From assembly GCA_002348465.1 (NCBI GenBank), contig DEBI01000025.1, positions 1-10,380 of the forward strand: a stretch of 10,380 nucleotides of DNA, given 5' to 3'. Below, piece by piece: positions 1 to 7,972 of this stretch. The stretch comes from Gemmatimonadales bacterium UBA2960. Its GTDB lineage: Bacteria; Gemmatimonadota; Gemmatimonadetes; Longimicrobiales; Gaopeijiaceae. The position numbers and the translations under genes were made by a program. The stretch's first letter is position 1. Each line of letters opens with the position of its first letter. Below the pieces are notes generated by a model. It was not told the DNA's origin. It searched no databases and saw only the letters and a list, made by a program, of their open reading frames with translations.

Positions 1-1268
1 TTCTGCTTCTTAGCAGCGGGGAACAGAACGTTATTGAGGATCAGACGGTATCCGGGCGAATTCGGATGAAGTGCCAGATCTGTCTGAGGATCTCCAATCT
101 GGTGCTCCGCATCTTCCGGGTCATGTCCACCGAAATAAGTGAACGTGCCTTCTCCAAGATTTCCATGCACGTACTTGGCCCACGAGCCCTCCTGCGCCAA
201 GACAATAGTCCCTGACTTGAGGCGGTCCTGCCGGAAAGACGTCGTCAAACCGTAAAAATCATGGAGGACCGATTCATGGTTCTGCGTTAACATCGCTGGA
301 ACCGGATCGAACTTTGCTGAGAAGTCGAATAGCGTATACACGCCAAGTTCGTTCCTCCACGGTGTGTTCACCTGATGGCCATCAATGTCCGAGAAAGCAT
401 TCACTGAAGGAGCTATCTGGACCTGAGCATCCGTAAAGGCCATCGCTTGGCTCCAATCCATCTTGCTAGACGCGTTCGGATCCGGTGGCGTGCCGTCCGA
501 GTAAGCCGCGGCGATGTCTGAGCTGTGAGCTGCAAGCGCCAGCTCAAGTGTTTCGGTAGCGGAGCACATCGCGAACAAGAAGCCTCCGTCCTCTACATAG
601 TTCCTCAGAGTCATAGCTACGTGCTTCTTTAAAGAAGGGACATCGGCAAAGCCTCCCTCCCGCGCTATTTCCTGATTCCGCGCCACCTCTTCTTGAAGCC
701 ACGGAGCTCCAGAATAAGTCAGAAAAAATTTCGAGTACTGCCCAGTAAAATCTTCGTGATGAAGATGTACCCACTCGTACTCGCTAAGATTTCCCTCCAA
801 AACATCTCCGTCCCAAATCTTATCGTACTCAATCCCGGCATATTCAAGCGCCATCGTCACGGCATCGTCCCATGGAGTTGAGTTGGGAGGAGTGTAAATC
901 GCCACTTTTGGCGCCTTTTCCAGTGGGACTGCCTCCATGTTCGAAGAAGCGACCATAGCCCTCATCCTGGCCTCATCCGTTGCGCTCATCAGCTCAATGC
1001 TCACACCACGAAGCGCTGCCTCCCGGCGCACATCTTCCCTATCCGGAAGAAAAAATGATCCTCCACGGTAATTGAGGAGCCACTCCGCTTTTTCCTGCTG
1101 CGCAAGTGTCCAGTAGGTCAGGCCATAAGCCCTCAAATGATCCTGTTGCGAGCGGTCCATCGGCACGAGCAACCACTGCCCCCGCAAGCTCTCGGGCGTT
1201 CCAAGGAGTAAGATCACGATGATGATCAGACCGTTAAGCTTCCTCTTTTGGGAGTCTACGTTTGCCAT
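1..1268 (-). CDS. Secreted protein of the family often labelled 'asparagine synthetase B' (3' end cut by window)
   Basis: I read 422 codons from the ATG at 1268, open to the left edge with no stop. The last visible residues (SPGYRLILNNVLFPAAKKQ) match the usual C-terminus of this family, so only a few residues should be missing. The N-terminus has basic residues, then a hydrophobic stretch (about 13-23) and a likely cleavage near residue 30, so export is predicted. Recognisable blocks are LRAYGLTYW (45-53), LLNYRGGSFFLPD (64-76), PWDDAVTMALEYAGI (132-146), EYEWVHLHHEDFTGQ (163-177), GGFLFAMCSATE (228-239) and FGGHDPED (379-386). Databases often call such proteins asparagine synthetase B. I see neither an N-terminal catalytic Cys2 nor an SGGLDS-type ATP-pyrophosphatase loop, so that name is probably wrong. 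The function is unknown. It is the last gene of the operon, 5 bases after the TPR gene stop, with an AGGG at 1278-1281 as ribosome binding site. Confidence 0.8.
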   Translation of the reverse strand, partial: MANVDSQKRKLNGLIIIVILLLGTPESLRGQWLLVPMDRSQQDHLRAYGLTYWTLAQQEKAEWLLNYRGGSFFLPDREDVRREAALRGVSIELMSATDEARMRAMVASSNMEAVPLEKAPKVAIYTPPNSTPWDDAVTMALEYAGIEYDKIWDGDVLEGNLSEYEWVHLHHEDFTGQYSKFFLTYSGAPWLQEEVARNQEIAREGGFADVPSLKKHVAMTLRNYVEDGGFLFAMCSATETLELALAAHSSDIAAAYSDGTPPDPNASSKMDWSQAMAFTDAQVQIAPSVNAFSDIDGHQVNTPWRNELGVYTLFDFSAKFDPVPAMLTQNHESVLHDFYGLTTSFRQDRLKSGTIVLAQEGSWAKYVHGNLGEGTFTYFGGHDPEDAEHQIGDPQTDLALHPNSPGYRLILNNVLFPAAKKQ

Positions 1269-1273
1269 GTGAC

Positions 1274-3016
1274 TTATCCCTGAAGCCTCCGAAGCTCTAC
1301 CCGTGCATCGGGTACAATAGCCGCATTCGGTCGCTTTGTGATCAATTCTTCTAGGAGCCTGATGGCCTCTTCTACTCCTTGAGGTCTCTGAGCCCGATAA
1401 CGAGCTAATGCTAGAGCGGCCTCAGCCATCTCGGGGGCATTGGGATATTCTTGGATGAGGCGAGAGCGCAGATCTGCTGCTAGCTCACGCTCCCCGCCTT
1501 CTACTGCTATCCTCGCCGCCTCGGCAAGCACGGGAGGCGCCTCTTCCAAACCAAGACCGACCGCAGAATCGGAAAGACCAAGTGCTGCTTCTCGATACTG
1601 GCCTCGGTGCGCCTTCACACCAGCATCAGCCAACACAAATGCTGCGGCCGATGAGAGCCGTCCAAGAAGACTTGCAAACTGGATCACGTTAGTTGCGTCC
1701 GCAGCTGGCAAACCAGTATGCGCCAAAAGCAACGCAGAACGCCCTTCTTCCAAATCTCCTTCTGCTAAAAGAAGGTATCCGCGCTCCAGAGAACTCCTGG
1801 GGCCTTCCACTCCGTCGAGCACAGCTGAAGCCCCCGAGGCATCGCCGAGTGACTGCAACACAGCCGCTACGGTAGCTGCAAGTTCATCAACCTCAGGTGC
1901 ATTAGGGAAGGCTTCAACAAAATCCTGAAGCATTGAGCTCAAATCGCTCGGACCAGAACGGACAGTTTCAAGCCGGATAACTTGGGCCATGGCCCTACGC
2001 CTATCTACCGAGCCCATAGAAAATGATTCGGCGACACGCATCTGTGCCTCTAGGGCTCCTACCGTATCTCCCGCCGCAAGAGCAGCGTCTACAATTCTCT
2101 GATCGAATTGCCGTCTCTCAGCTAGAGTGGAAGCTCCAGCACCGAGTTGGTCATACGCCCATGAAGCAACCTCATTCAGTCCGCTATCGCGGGCCCGCCT
2201 TGCAGCATCTGATAGAAAAGCCGAACGCTCACGTCCCTCTAAATCGTTAGCCGCATCCTGAACGAGCCCAAGCACTAGGGAACGAATGTTCAGTTCTAGT
2301 GCGGCTCGAGCTGCAGCCTTCCGTCGAGCAGATATAGCCGAGGAAGCGAGTCGCTCCACCACCCGCTCCCCAGCCTCCTCCGATTCTTTGGTCAAGGCCT
2401 GCACCCGACGGATAACGGTCGAGATTTGCGATCCGTCGTCGCCTACAGCTAAGGCCCATTCCTCGGCCGCACCGAGCGGATCATCCATCGCAGCGAGCAT
2501 GTCGCCGATTTCCATCGCTAACGAGTTCGGACCTAGTGCACCTCTCCCCCGACGAAGTAATCGCAAAGCCTCGGCTGCACCGAAGGCTCGCTCATATGCC
2601 CGACCAACCTCTCTATACGTAACCCGATCCTCAGGGTTAGTGTCGAGCCACACTTCAGCTTCTCTTCTCACAGCCTGCAGCGAGTCTACATCTGTCAGGA
2701 CTCTTAACTTGAGGAAGCGCACTCCCGAAGACTCAGGTTCTTTTTCAAGAAAAGAGTCGATAGAGCCTAGAATTCGTATGATTTCACCCTGATGCCGAAG
2801 TATGCGCTCTAGCGCAAATAGTCCTCCATCAGAATTAGGTCGTTCGTCCAGAAGTTCGAGAAGGATCTCCTCGGCCCCCTGATAGTCCCCTCGTGATTCC
2901 AAAGCGGACGCCGCCCGCAACCGCTGTGCATCCGTAGTGCTCATCCGTAATTGAGCGTTTGCAATACCGGGCCCCAGCAGCATCGAGAACAGTGCGAGAA
3001 ACAATACGCGAATCAC
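1274..3016 (-). CDS. Secreted tetratricopeptide-repeat (TPR-like) protein
   Basis: 580 residues. The start is a GTG at 3016-3014 that overlaps the TGA of the upstream DUF4175 gene (GTGA). An AGGTGG lies about 8 bases upstream, which supports this start. Residues 1-21 form a clear Sec signal peptide (MIRVLFLALF..., predicted cut ANA/Q at 21-22). The rest is Ala/Leu/Glu/Arg-rich helical sequence with degenerate TPR-like units. One lies near residues 32-71 (alternating helices ending in DERPNSDGG). Another covers 520-580 (QEYPNAPE, AEAALALARY, then EEAIRLLEELITKRPNA), resembling the TPRs of periplasmic YbgF/CpoB and outer-membrane assembly scaffolds. There are no further membrane segments and no enzyme motif. 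It is probably a periplasmic scaffold working with the DUF4175 and DUF4159 products, with which it is translationally coupled. The precise role is unknown. Confidence 0.85.
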   Translation of the reverse strand: MIRVLFLALFSMLLGPGIANAQLRMSTTDAQRLRAASALESRGDYQGAEEILLELLDERPNSDGGLFALERILRHQGEIIRILGSIDSFLEKEPESSGVRFLKLRVLTDVDSLQAVRREAEVWLDTNPEDRVTYREVGRAYERAFGAAEALRLLRRGRGALGPNSLAMEIGDMLAAMDDPLGAAEEWALAVGDDGSQISTVIRRVQALTKESEEAGERVVERLASSAISARRKAAARAALELNIRSLVLGLVQDAANDLEGRERSAFLSDAARRARDSGLNEVASWAYDQLGAGASTLAERRQFDQRIVDAALAAGDTVGALEAQMRVAESFSMGSVDRRRAMAQVIRLETVRSGPSDLSSMLQDFVEAFPNAPEVDELAATVAAVLQSLGDASGASAVLDGVEGPRSSLERGYLLLAEGDLEEGRSALLLAHTGLPAADATNVIQFASLLGRLSSAAAFVLADAGVKAHRGQYREAALGLSDSAVGLGLEEAPPVLAEAARIAVEGGERELAADLRSRLIQEYPNAPEMAEAALALARYRAQRPQGVEEAIRLLEELITKRPNAAIVPDARVELRRLQG

Positions 3017-6000
3017 GACTCACCACCTGGGCGACTTCGGTTCAGTCTTTCGAAATACTCTAGAATCAGCTGCCGCACAGCGGGGTTTAGCTCTTGTAGA
3101 CGAGTACCGTCCGGGATTTCATAGCGCATTACCCCCATCTGCTCACCGGTTAGGGGCATCACCTGCGCCCGCTCAAACTCTTCCGGCTGTTCAGATTCTC
3201 TCTCCTCACTGTACTCTTCGCGCTCAAGAGAGCGACCCGCGTCTAGCAGTCGATGAAAAAGTCGCTCCTGTCGCTGAATCATCTCTGGCGTCAATCGTCC
3301 CTGACTTACCATCTCCTCAGCGATCGCCTGGGCCTCCTGAGCCAATTGTTGCAGGTCGCCAAGCGATTCATCAGCCCCTGGCTCATCCGCCAAATCACCC
3401 AAGTCGCTCGCGACTGATTGTTGGCCCTCGGACATCTGTTCCATCTGCTGTTGCATTGCCTGTTCGCCAAGTTCCATCGGCATCAACTGTGTGCTTTGGT
3501 TCATGATGTCACCCTGCTGCTGAGCAAGCTGCTCCAGTTGTTCAGAAACTTCTTCACCCCCCTGTCCTTGCCCCTGTTGCCCCATCTGTTCCGCATTAGC
3601 AATGGCCATGAGCGCAAGTTGATTTAGGTCCCCAATGGCCTGCTCGGCCTGAGCGAGGGCCGAAGGTGTGCGCCCACGGCGGCCTTCCATCGCATCTATC
3701 GTGTTCTGAAGCGACTCCATAGCTAGACCCATCTGAGCAGAAATCTCCCGGCTTTCCCCCATCGCGCCCTCTGTCGCCAGCTGGAGATTCTCTGCGATGT
3801 TTTCGATGCCTTGAAGCATCGTAGCCTGCTGTGCCCGCATCTGGGCCAATTCCTCTTGTCCTACTCCCCGCATCTCCTCATTCAACTGATTCTGCCGTCT
3901 CGCCAATGACAGAGCATCATCAGCAGTCTGAATCATTGCTCGCTGCATTTTCTCCATCTGTTCGCGCGCCATCTCCGCCATGGCCCGTTGCATTTCCTGC
4001 GCAGCTCGCTGCATCTCATCCGCAGCCCTCTGAGCCTGTTCACCTGCCTCCTGGGCCTCTCCCTGCTCAGCTCGCTGCTGAGCTTCATTCATACTCTCTC
4101 GGGCCTCCGACGACCTTTCAACCGCTTCACGTACGCCCTCCGACGCTTGCTGTTCTCCCATCTCAGCTAGTCGTTCTTCCAGCGACGCCATGTTCTCCTC
4201 TATGGCTTCAGTTTGACGTGCTAGGTCCTCCTGTTGCCGAGCTCGAAGATCTGAGTTGTCTCCCTCCTTCATCGCGTCAGCTAAGGCCTGCTCTTGACGT
4301 GCGAGTTCTTCCATCTCATCGGTAGTAGCGCGAAAATCTTGCTCCAACGCTGCCCGTCTAAATCGCTCCATTGCCTCCTCTAGTCGGTCACGGAGCTCCT
4401 CTTGCTCATCTGCCATCTCCTCTAAGGCGTCAGTTGCTGCAGATGTATTTTCCCTGTCGAGAGCTTCCGCCATTTCCTCCATACGCTGCCTCAGCTCGTC
4501 TCCGGTCATCTGCTCCAGCAACTCCTGGAGTTCCTCCAACTGGCGACGCAACTCAGGGTCGGCCTGTCCAGACTCCTGCATTAACGCCTCAAGGGACTCC
4601 ATTTCTTGCCTCATGGAGTCGACTACAGCATTCATCTCACGTTGTTCAGTGAGCGCTGCCTCCAACTCCTCCCGCTCTTGGAACGCCTCCTCTTCGCTCG
4701 CGCCTTGTTCCGTTCCTCGCTGCCTCACTGACTCAAGTGCCTGCTCACGATTCTCCGTTGATTGACGCTCCGCTTCAGCAGCTAACTCGGTAAGCCTTTC
4801 TGCTACTTCTTGAAAAGCGTCTTCAGCTTCCCTTCTCAAGTCCGCCGCATCAGGCATGCTCAGAAAGTACTCTTGTGAGGTGGAAACCTGAGATACCGGA
4901 CTGTTATCAACCGCACGCGCGTAGTAACGGACAGTATCCCCCGGCATTAGACCCCAGCCACGCAGGTCTAAGAGAGGTCTTGCTAGGATCGCGCGCTGAC
5001 CACCTACATCAAAGCCCTGCGAAACGGGCTCCATCCGCTCTCCAAAAGAGGTTACTCGATACGCCACCAACTCTATACGCCTGAGGCCATAGTCATCTCC
5101 ACCCTCAAGGAGAAGCGGCTGACGCAGATTTAACGGCATGACCGTATCACGACCCGGAATGGGGATTTCTATGGTGGGTTCGGCATCGGGCACCACTAGG
5201 ACCTCTAACGCTTCTGGCTGGATCTCAGCCGCACCACCCATTTGATCTCGGAACATCCACTCGAAAGATCCACTAACGGACGGAGACCACCTCGCTTCGA
5301 ATTCATTTCCTTCGACGCTAAATGAGACTACTTCGCTTCCCGCAGAATCCACCAATTGGACGGAAGAAAGGGCTCGACTCGCTAGACCTTCGAAGACTAG
5401 AACAGAGCCTGAGGGTAGCCTCAGAGGTGGCGGATCCCCACGGAATTCATCCGCCAAAAGCCCTGTGTGCGGCGGGTAAGCCACGCTCAAAACCATGTCG
5501 CTTACAAACAGTGGATCTACGGGTACAATGCCGTAGGACGGTGATGCGTTACCAGCTGCATCCACTACTCGATATTCAATGTTTGCGGACACCGTACGAA
5601 ACGTGTACCGAGCATGGCCTTCAATGACCTCGATCGATTCTGATCTGGCTATGTCGCCAGCAGCCTGCCACTCAACCGAGATCCTCACCCGATCGGCAGC
5701 TGAAATATCAAGCTCCACGTCCGAGCCCCGGAGGACCTCAATATCTCCAGGCTGCACAACTAACGGAGGCGGGACAGGATCCCGCATGAGCGAGAGCGGA
5801 GAGAACAATCCAGACAAAGCCGAACTAGTGCGCGCAGGAACTGCTAGAGTTAGCCCGGCGAGAGTTACTGCCAAGACCATGCCAAAGGCTAGGCCTGACC
5901 GGAGCCAAGACTCCACCTGCTCGGCTAATCGACCCGCAAGCTTTTCATCTGACCAACCACCTAGGTCGTCGGCCACATCCGACACCGCTCTACCAGCTAG

Positions 6001-6363
6001 TAGTGCCGACGCTCCTGAAGGTATCCTCCGAGAAAGTTCCAGTGTGCCTTCCACGAGACCCGGGGCGATCCCAGCGGACCTTTCAATTGTAGAAGCCAAC
6101 TCCTCTTCAGAAATGCCGTCCAGCCAAGTGCGTAATCGAAACACTCCCCCGGCTACCAAAGCAAGTGCAATCGCGTCTAATATGGCCGGCGTGTCGCTGC
6201 CCTGAACGAATCCTTGGGAGCCAGCCAAAAGCCAACCTGCTATGAACAGGAAAACCAAGCAGCCTCCTAACCACACGCCCATAGCAGTCCGTGCCCTGCG
6301 AACCACGTACGACCGGACCTCAATTACACGGTTTTGAAGAAGCTGCGACGACCCCGGACTCAT
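3013..6363 (-). CDS. DUF4175-family large membrane protein with long acidic coiled coil
   Basis: 1116 residues from the ATG at 6363-6361, which overlaps the TGA of the DUF4159 gene (ATGA). The frame stays open to 6465, but the extra 34 residues are Arg-rich, lie inside the neighbouring gene and look spurious. There are two N-terminal membrane segments (about 27-48 and 60-77) and a third at about 156-177. A predicted extracytoplasmic beta-rich region follows (about 186-500, with Ig-like phrases such as YRVVDAAGNASPSYG and DDYGLRRIELVAYR). A very long Glu/Gln/Met/Ala-rich coiled coil then runs from about 505 to near residue 1040. It includes a Gln/Gly-rich patch (QQGQGQGG) and ends in RLFHRLLDAGRSLEREEY and a conserved-looking tail. 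This architecture matches the DUF4175/TIGR02302 type: two or three N-terminal helices plus a Gln/Gly-rich region outside the membrane. Biochemical function is unknown. It is probably the structural centre of the envelope module. Confidence 0.85.
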   Translation of the reverse strand: MSPGSSQLLQNRVIEVRSYVVRRARTAMGVWLGGCLVFLFIAGWLLAGSQGFVQGSDTPAILDAIALALVAGGVFRLRTWLDGISEEELASTIERSAGIAPGLVEGTLELSRRIPSGASALLAGRAVSDVADDLGGWSDEKLAGRLAEQVESWLRSGLAFGMVLAVTLAGLTLAVPARTSSALSGLFSPLSLMRDPVPPPLVVQPGDIEVLRGSDVELDISAADRVRISVEWQAAGDIARSESIEVIEGHARYTFRTVSANIEYRVVDAAGNASPSYGIVPVDPLFVSDMVLSVAYPPHTGLLADEFRGDPPPLRLPSGSVLVFEGLASRALSSVQLVDSAGSEVVSFSVEGNEFEARWSPSVSGSFEWMFRDQMGGAAEIQPEALEVLVVPDAEPTIEIPIPGRDTVMPLNLRQPLLLEGGDDYGLRRIELVAYRVTSFGERMEPVSQGFDVGGQRAILARPLLDLRGWGLMPGDTVRYYARAVDNSPVSQVSTSQEYFLSMPDAADLRREAEDAFQEVAERLTELAAEAERQSTENREQALESVRQRGTEQGASEEEAFQEREELEAALTEQREMNAVVDSMRQEMESLEALMQESGQADPELRRQLEELQELLEQMTGDELRQRMEEMAEALDRENTSAATDALEEMADEQEELRDRLEEAMERFRRAALEQDFRATTDEMEELARQEQALADAMKEGDNSDLRARQQEDLARQTEAIEENMASLEERLAEMGEQQASEGVREAVERSSEARESMNEAQQRAEQGEAQEAGEQAQRAADEMQRAAQEMQRAMAEMAREQMEKMQRAMIQTADDALSLARRQNQLNEEMRGVGQEELAQMRAQQATMLQGIENIAENLQLATEGAMGESREISAQMGLAMESLQNTIDAMEGRRGRTPSALAQAEQAIGDLNQLALMAIANAEQMGQQGQGQGGEEVSEQLEQLAQQQGDIMNQSTQLMPMELGEQAMQQQMEQMSEGQQSVASDLGDLADEPGADESLGDLQQLAQEAQAIAEEMVSQGRLTPEMIQRQERLFHRLLDAGRSLEREEYSEERESEQPEEFERAQVMPLTGEQMGVMRYEIPDGTRLQELNPAVRQLILEYFERLNRSRPGGES

Positions 6364-7028
6364 GAAGCGGCCTGACCTAACGCGAACAGGAAGAGGTTCA
6401 CCCCCATACGGATGGCATCTTCTCTCGTTTGGGGTGCGTCCTCGTGCACGCCCTCGTCTTCCCACCCATCTCCAAGATCAGATTCATACGAATAGAACAC
6501 CAGCATGCGCCCATCAACGAAGATACCGAGTGCTTGCGGTGGCTCTCCATCATGCTCGTGGATCTTGGGGAGCCCATCAGGAAAGTCATAGAAGGTAGAG
6601 AACACAGGGTGATCCGGAGGGATTTGCGTAAGTTCCGCATCAGGGAAGATCTTCCGAATTTCTTCACGGAAGCTTTCGTCGAGACCGTAGTTGTCGTCGG
6701 CGTGGAGAAAACCGCCTGACAATAAGTACTCTCGAAGAGCGACCCTTTCCGCTGGTGTAAAAACCACATCTCCGTGACCCGTCATGTAGAGATAGGGATA
6801 ATCACGAAGCGCAGGATCAAGCGGAGTGACGGTCGCCTCCTGGCGTGCCACTGGCAGCCCTGTGCGCTGACTCAGTGCCTCTAGAAGATTCGATAGCGAT
6901 GAGGGATTCGCATACCAATCACCACCGCCATCGTATTGCAGGCGGGCTATTGTCATTGAATCCGGATCGATGAGCACCTCGGCCGGTGACGAAGAAATAG
7001 CCATCACGGTGAACAGGATTACGTTCAT
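6360..7028 (-). CDS. DUF4159 domain-containing exported protein
   Basis: 222 residues from the ATG at 7028-7026, which overlaps the rsmI stop (ATGA). An AGAAGGAA (7031-7038) serves as ribosome binding site. The N-terminus (MNVILFTVMAISSSPA) is a short hydrophobic export signal. The body is a single DUF4159 domain: RLQYDGGGDWYANP (29-42), YPYLYMTGHGD (77-87), LREYLLSGGFLHADDNYG (98-115), then FREEIRKIFPD, PPDHPVFSTFYDF, GIFVDGRMLVFYSYESDLGDGW and a C-terminal RMGVNLFLFAL. These are the usual family blocks. The family is thought to have a glutamine-amidotransferase-like fold, but the position after GGFL carries His-Ala-Asp-Asp rather than Cys, so no amidotransferase activity is expected. Some DUF4159 proteins are fused to a BatA-type membrane region; this one is the short secreted form. 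Function is unknown, and it is coupled to the DUF4175 gene. Confidence 0.88.
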   Translation of the reverse strand: MNVILFTVMAISSSPAEVLIDPDSMTIARLQYDGGGDWYANPSSLSNLLEALSQRTGLPVARQEATVTPLDPALRDYPYLYMTGHGDVVFTPAERVALREYLLSGGFLHADDNYGLDESFREEIRKIFPDAELTQIPPDHPVFSTFYDFPDGLPKIHEHDGEPPQALGIFVDGRMLVFYSYESDLGDGWEDEGVHEDAPQTREDAIRMGVNLFLFALGQAAS

Positions 7029-7873
7029 CTTTCCTTCTCAGAGTCCTTCAGGTCGTGTACGATACGGTACACTAGGTTACGCGCCAGACCGGAGCCCTGA
7101 ACCACTTGCTGGACCACCGAAGAAGCTGAGTGACCTGAGTCTAGGAGTTCCTTGGAGACTGCTCGTGCGCGCTCTACTTCGTGCTCCTGGTCGAAGACCT
7201 TGTCGTCAGGTGCCACCACGACTGTCACCTCTCCCCGTGGCGGGTGTTCACGGAAATGAGCTATTGCGTCGGAAATCGTACCCCGCAGGAATTCTTCGTG
7301 AATCTTGGTGACCTCTCGGGCCACGCAGATACCCCGCCCCGGCTTGCACAAGTCATTTAGGTCTTCTAACAACCGAACTAGTCTATTTGGTGACTCAAAG
7401 AGAATCACTGTTTCCATACTCTCTGCAACCCGTACCAAATCAGATTGTCGGTCTTGCCCTTTCCGCGCCGGAAAACCGAGAAAAACAAACCGCTCAGCAG
7501 GAAGTCCGGAAGCGACTAGAGCGGCAAGCGCCGCGCTGGGTCCCGGAATTGGTGTGACTGTGTGCCCAGCCTGCACGACAGCCCTCACGACACGGGCTCC
7601 AGGGTCTGATACCAATGGCGTACCAGCGTCTGTGACCAAAGCCATATCCTCGCCGTTCTCAAGCCATCCCAAGATCTGTCCAGTCCGGCTTTCCTCGTTG
7701 TGCTCGCGCACAGAAACAAGCGGCCCCGTGGCTCCCGCGTGATCGGCCAAGATCCGCGACCGCCGTGTGTCTTCAGCAAGAATGCGAGACGAGGATCGCA
7801 AAACTCTTACCGCTCGGGGCGAGAGGTCCTCAAGATTCCCAATCGGGGTGCTGACAAGGTATAGAGTGGCCAC
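7025..7873 (-). CDS. rsmI: 16S rRNA (cytidine1402-2'-O)-methyltransferase RsmI
   Basis: 282 residues, the normal family length. RsmI uses S-adenosylmethionine to 2'-O-methylate C1402 of 16S rRNA in the decoding centre, in the cytoplasm. Tetrapyrrole-methylase-fold motifs are in place: LYLVSTPIGNLEDLSPRA (4-21), AEDTRRS (33-39), the VTDAGTPLVSDPG loop (80-92), PIPGPSAALAAL (108-119) and FVFLGFPARKG soon after. The start is GTG at 7873-7871. It is the only sensible one, since an in-frame TAA lies nine bases upstream (7883-7885) and MATLYLVSTPIGN is the canonical N-terminus. I see no clear Shine-Dalgarno in front of it. The TGA overlaps the ATG of the DUF4159 gene, making rsmI the head gene of the five-gene operon. 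No functional link between rRNA methylation and the envelope genes is obvious. Confidence 0.96.
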   Translation of the reverse strand: MATLYLVSTPIGNLEDLSPRAVRVLRSSSRILAEDTRRSRILADHAGATGPLVSVREHNEESRTGQILGWLENGEDMALVTDAGTPLVSDPGARVVRAVVQAGHTVTPIPGPSAALAALVASGLPAERFVFLGFPARKGQDRQSDLVRVAESMETVILFESPNRLVRLLEDLNDLCKPGRGICVAREVTKIHEEFLRGTISDAIAHFREHPPRGEVTVVVAPDDKVFDQEHEVERARAVSKELLDSGHSASSVVQQVVQGSGLARNLVYRIVHDLKDSEKER

Positions 7874-7972
7874 AATAAGAAGTTACCGTCGTGCAGTCCT
7901 CAGCGCGGATGCTCAAAAATCAGGTTTTCATGACTGTTTACTCAGAGCTGCGACTAGGTAAAGAGTCGACCC
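7874..7972. other. trx-rsmI intergenic gap (99 bases)
   Basis: This gap lies between the trx stop and the rsmI GTG, both on the minus strand. There is a short CGACT/AGTCG inverted repeat just after the trx stop on the minus strand, but no GC-rich hairpin followed by a T-run, so I cannot call a terminator. I cannot point to a convincing -35/-10 pair for rsmI either. Either rsmI is read through from trx or its promoter is not of a type I recognise. Confidence 0.4.

Noticed and set aside
1440..1928. Open frame on the plus strand opposite the TPR gene
   Set aside because: It is a Ser/Ala/Arg-rich shadow in another frame of a well-supported minus-strand gene, with no recognisable domain.
2286..2792. 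Plus-strand open frame opposite the TPR gene
   Set aside because: It has shadow-like composition (Ser/Arg/Pro) and no motif or ribosome binding site, and it lies fully inside the secreted TPR coding sequence.
3831..4325. Plus-strand open frame opposite the DUF4175 coiled coil
   Set aside because: The Pro/Leu/Ser-rich product is what the complement of Glu/Gln/Ala codons gives. It is not a gene.
3400..4700. Apparent DNA repetitiveness in the DUF4175 gene
   Set aside because: It reflects recurring Glu/Gln/Met/Ala codons of a coiled coil. I found no true tandem DNA repeat units or CRISPR-like spacing.
5579..6205. 208-codon plus-strand open frame opposite the DUF4175 N-terminal half
   Set aside because: It is Ser/Ala/Arg-rich without domain, signal or context, and the minus-strand gene explains the region.
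6364..6465. Longer DUF4175 start at 6465
   Set aside because: The additional 34 residues are Arg-rich and overlap the DUF4159 coding sequence by about 100 bases. The ATG at 6363 gives a typical ATGA overlap.
7305..7742. Plus-strand open frame opposite rsmI
   Set aside because: It is an antisense shadow of a clearly identified rsmI.
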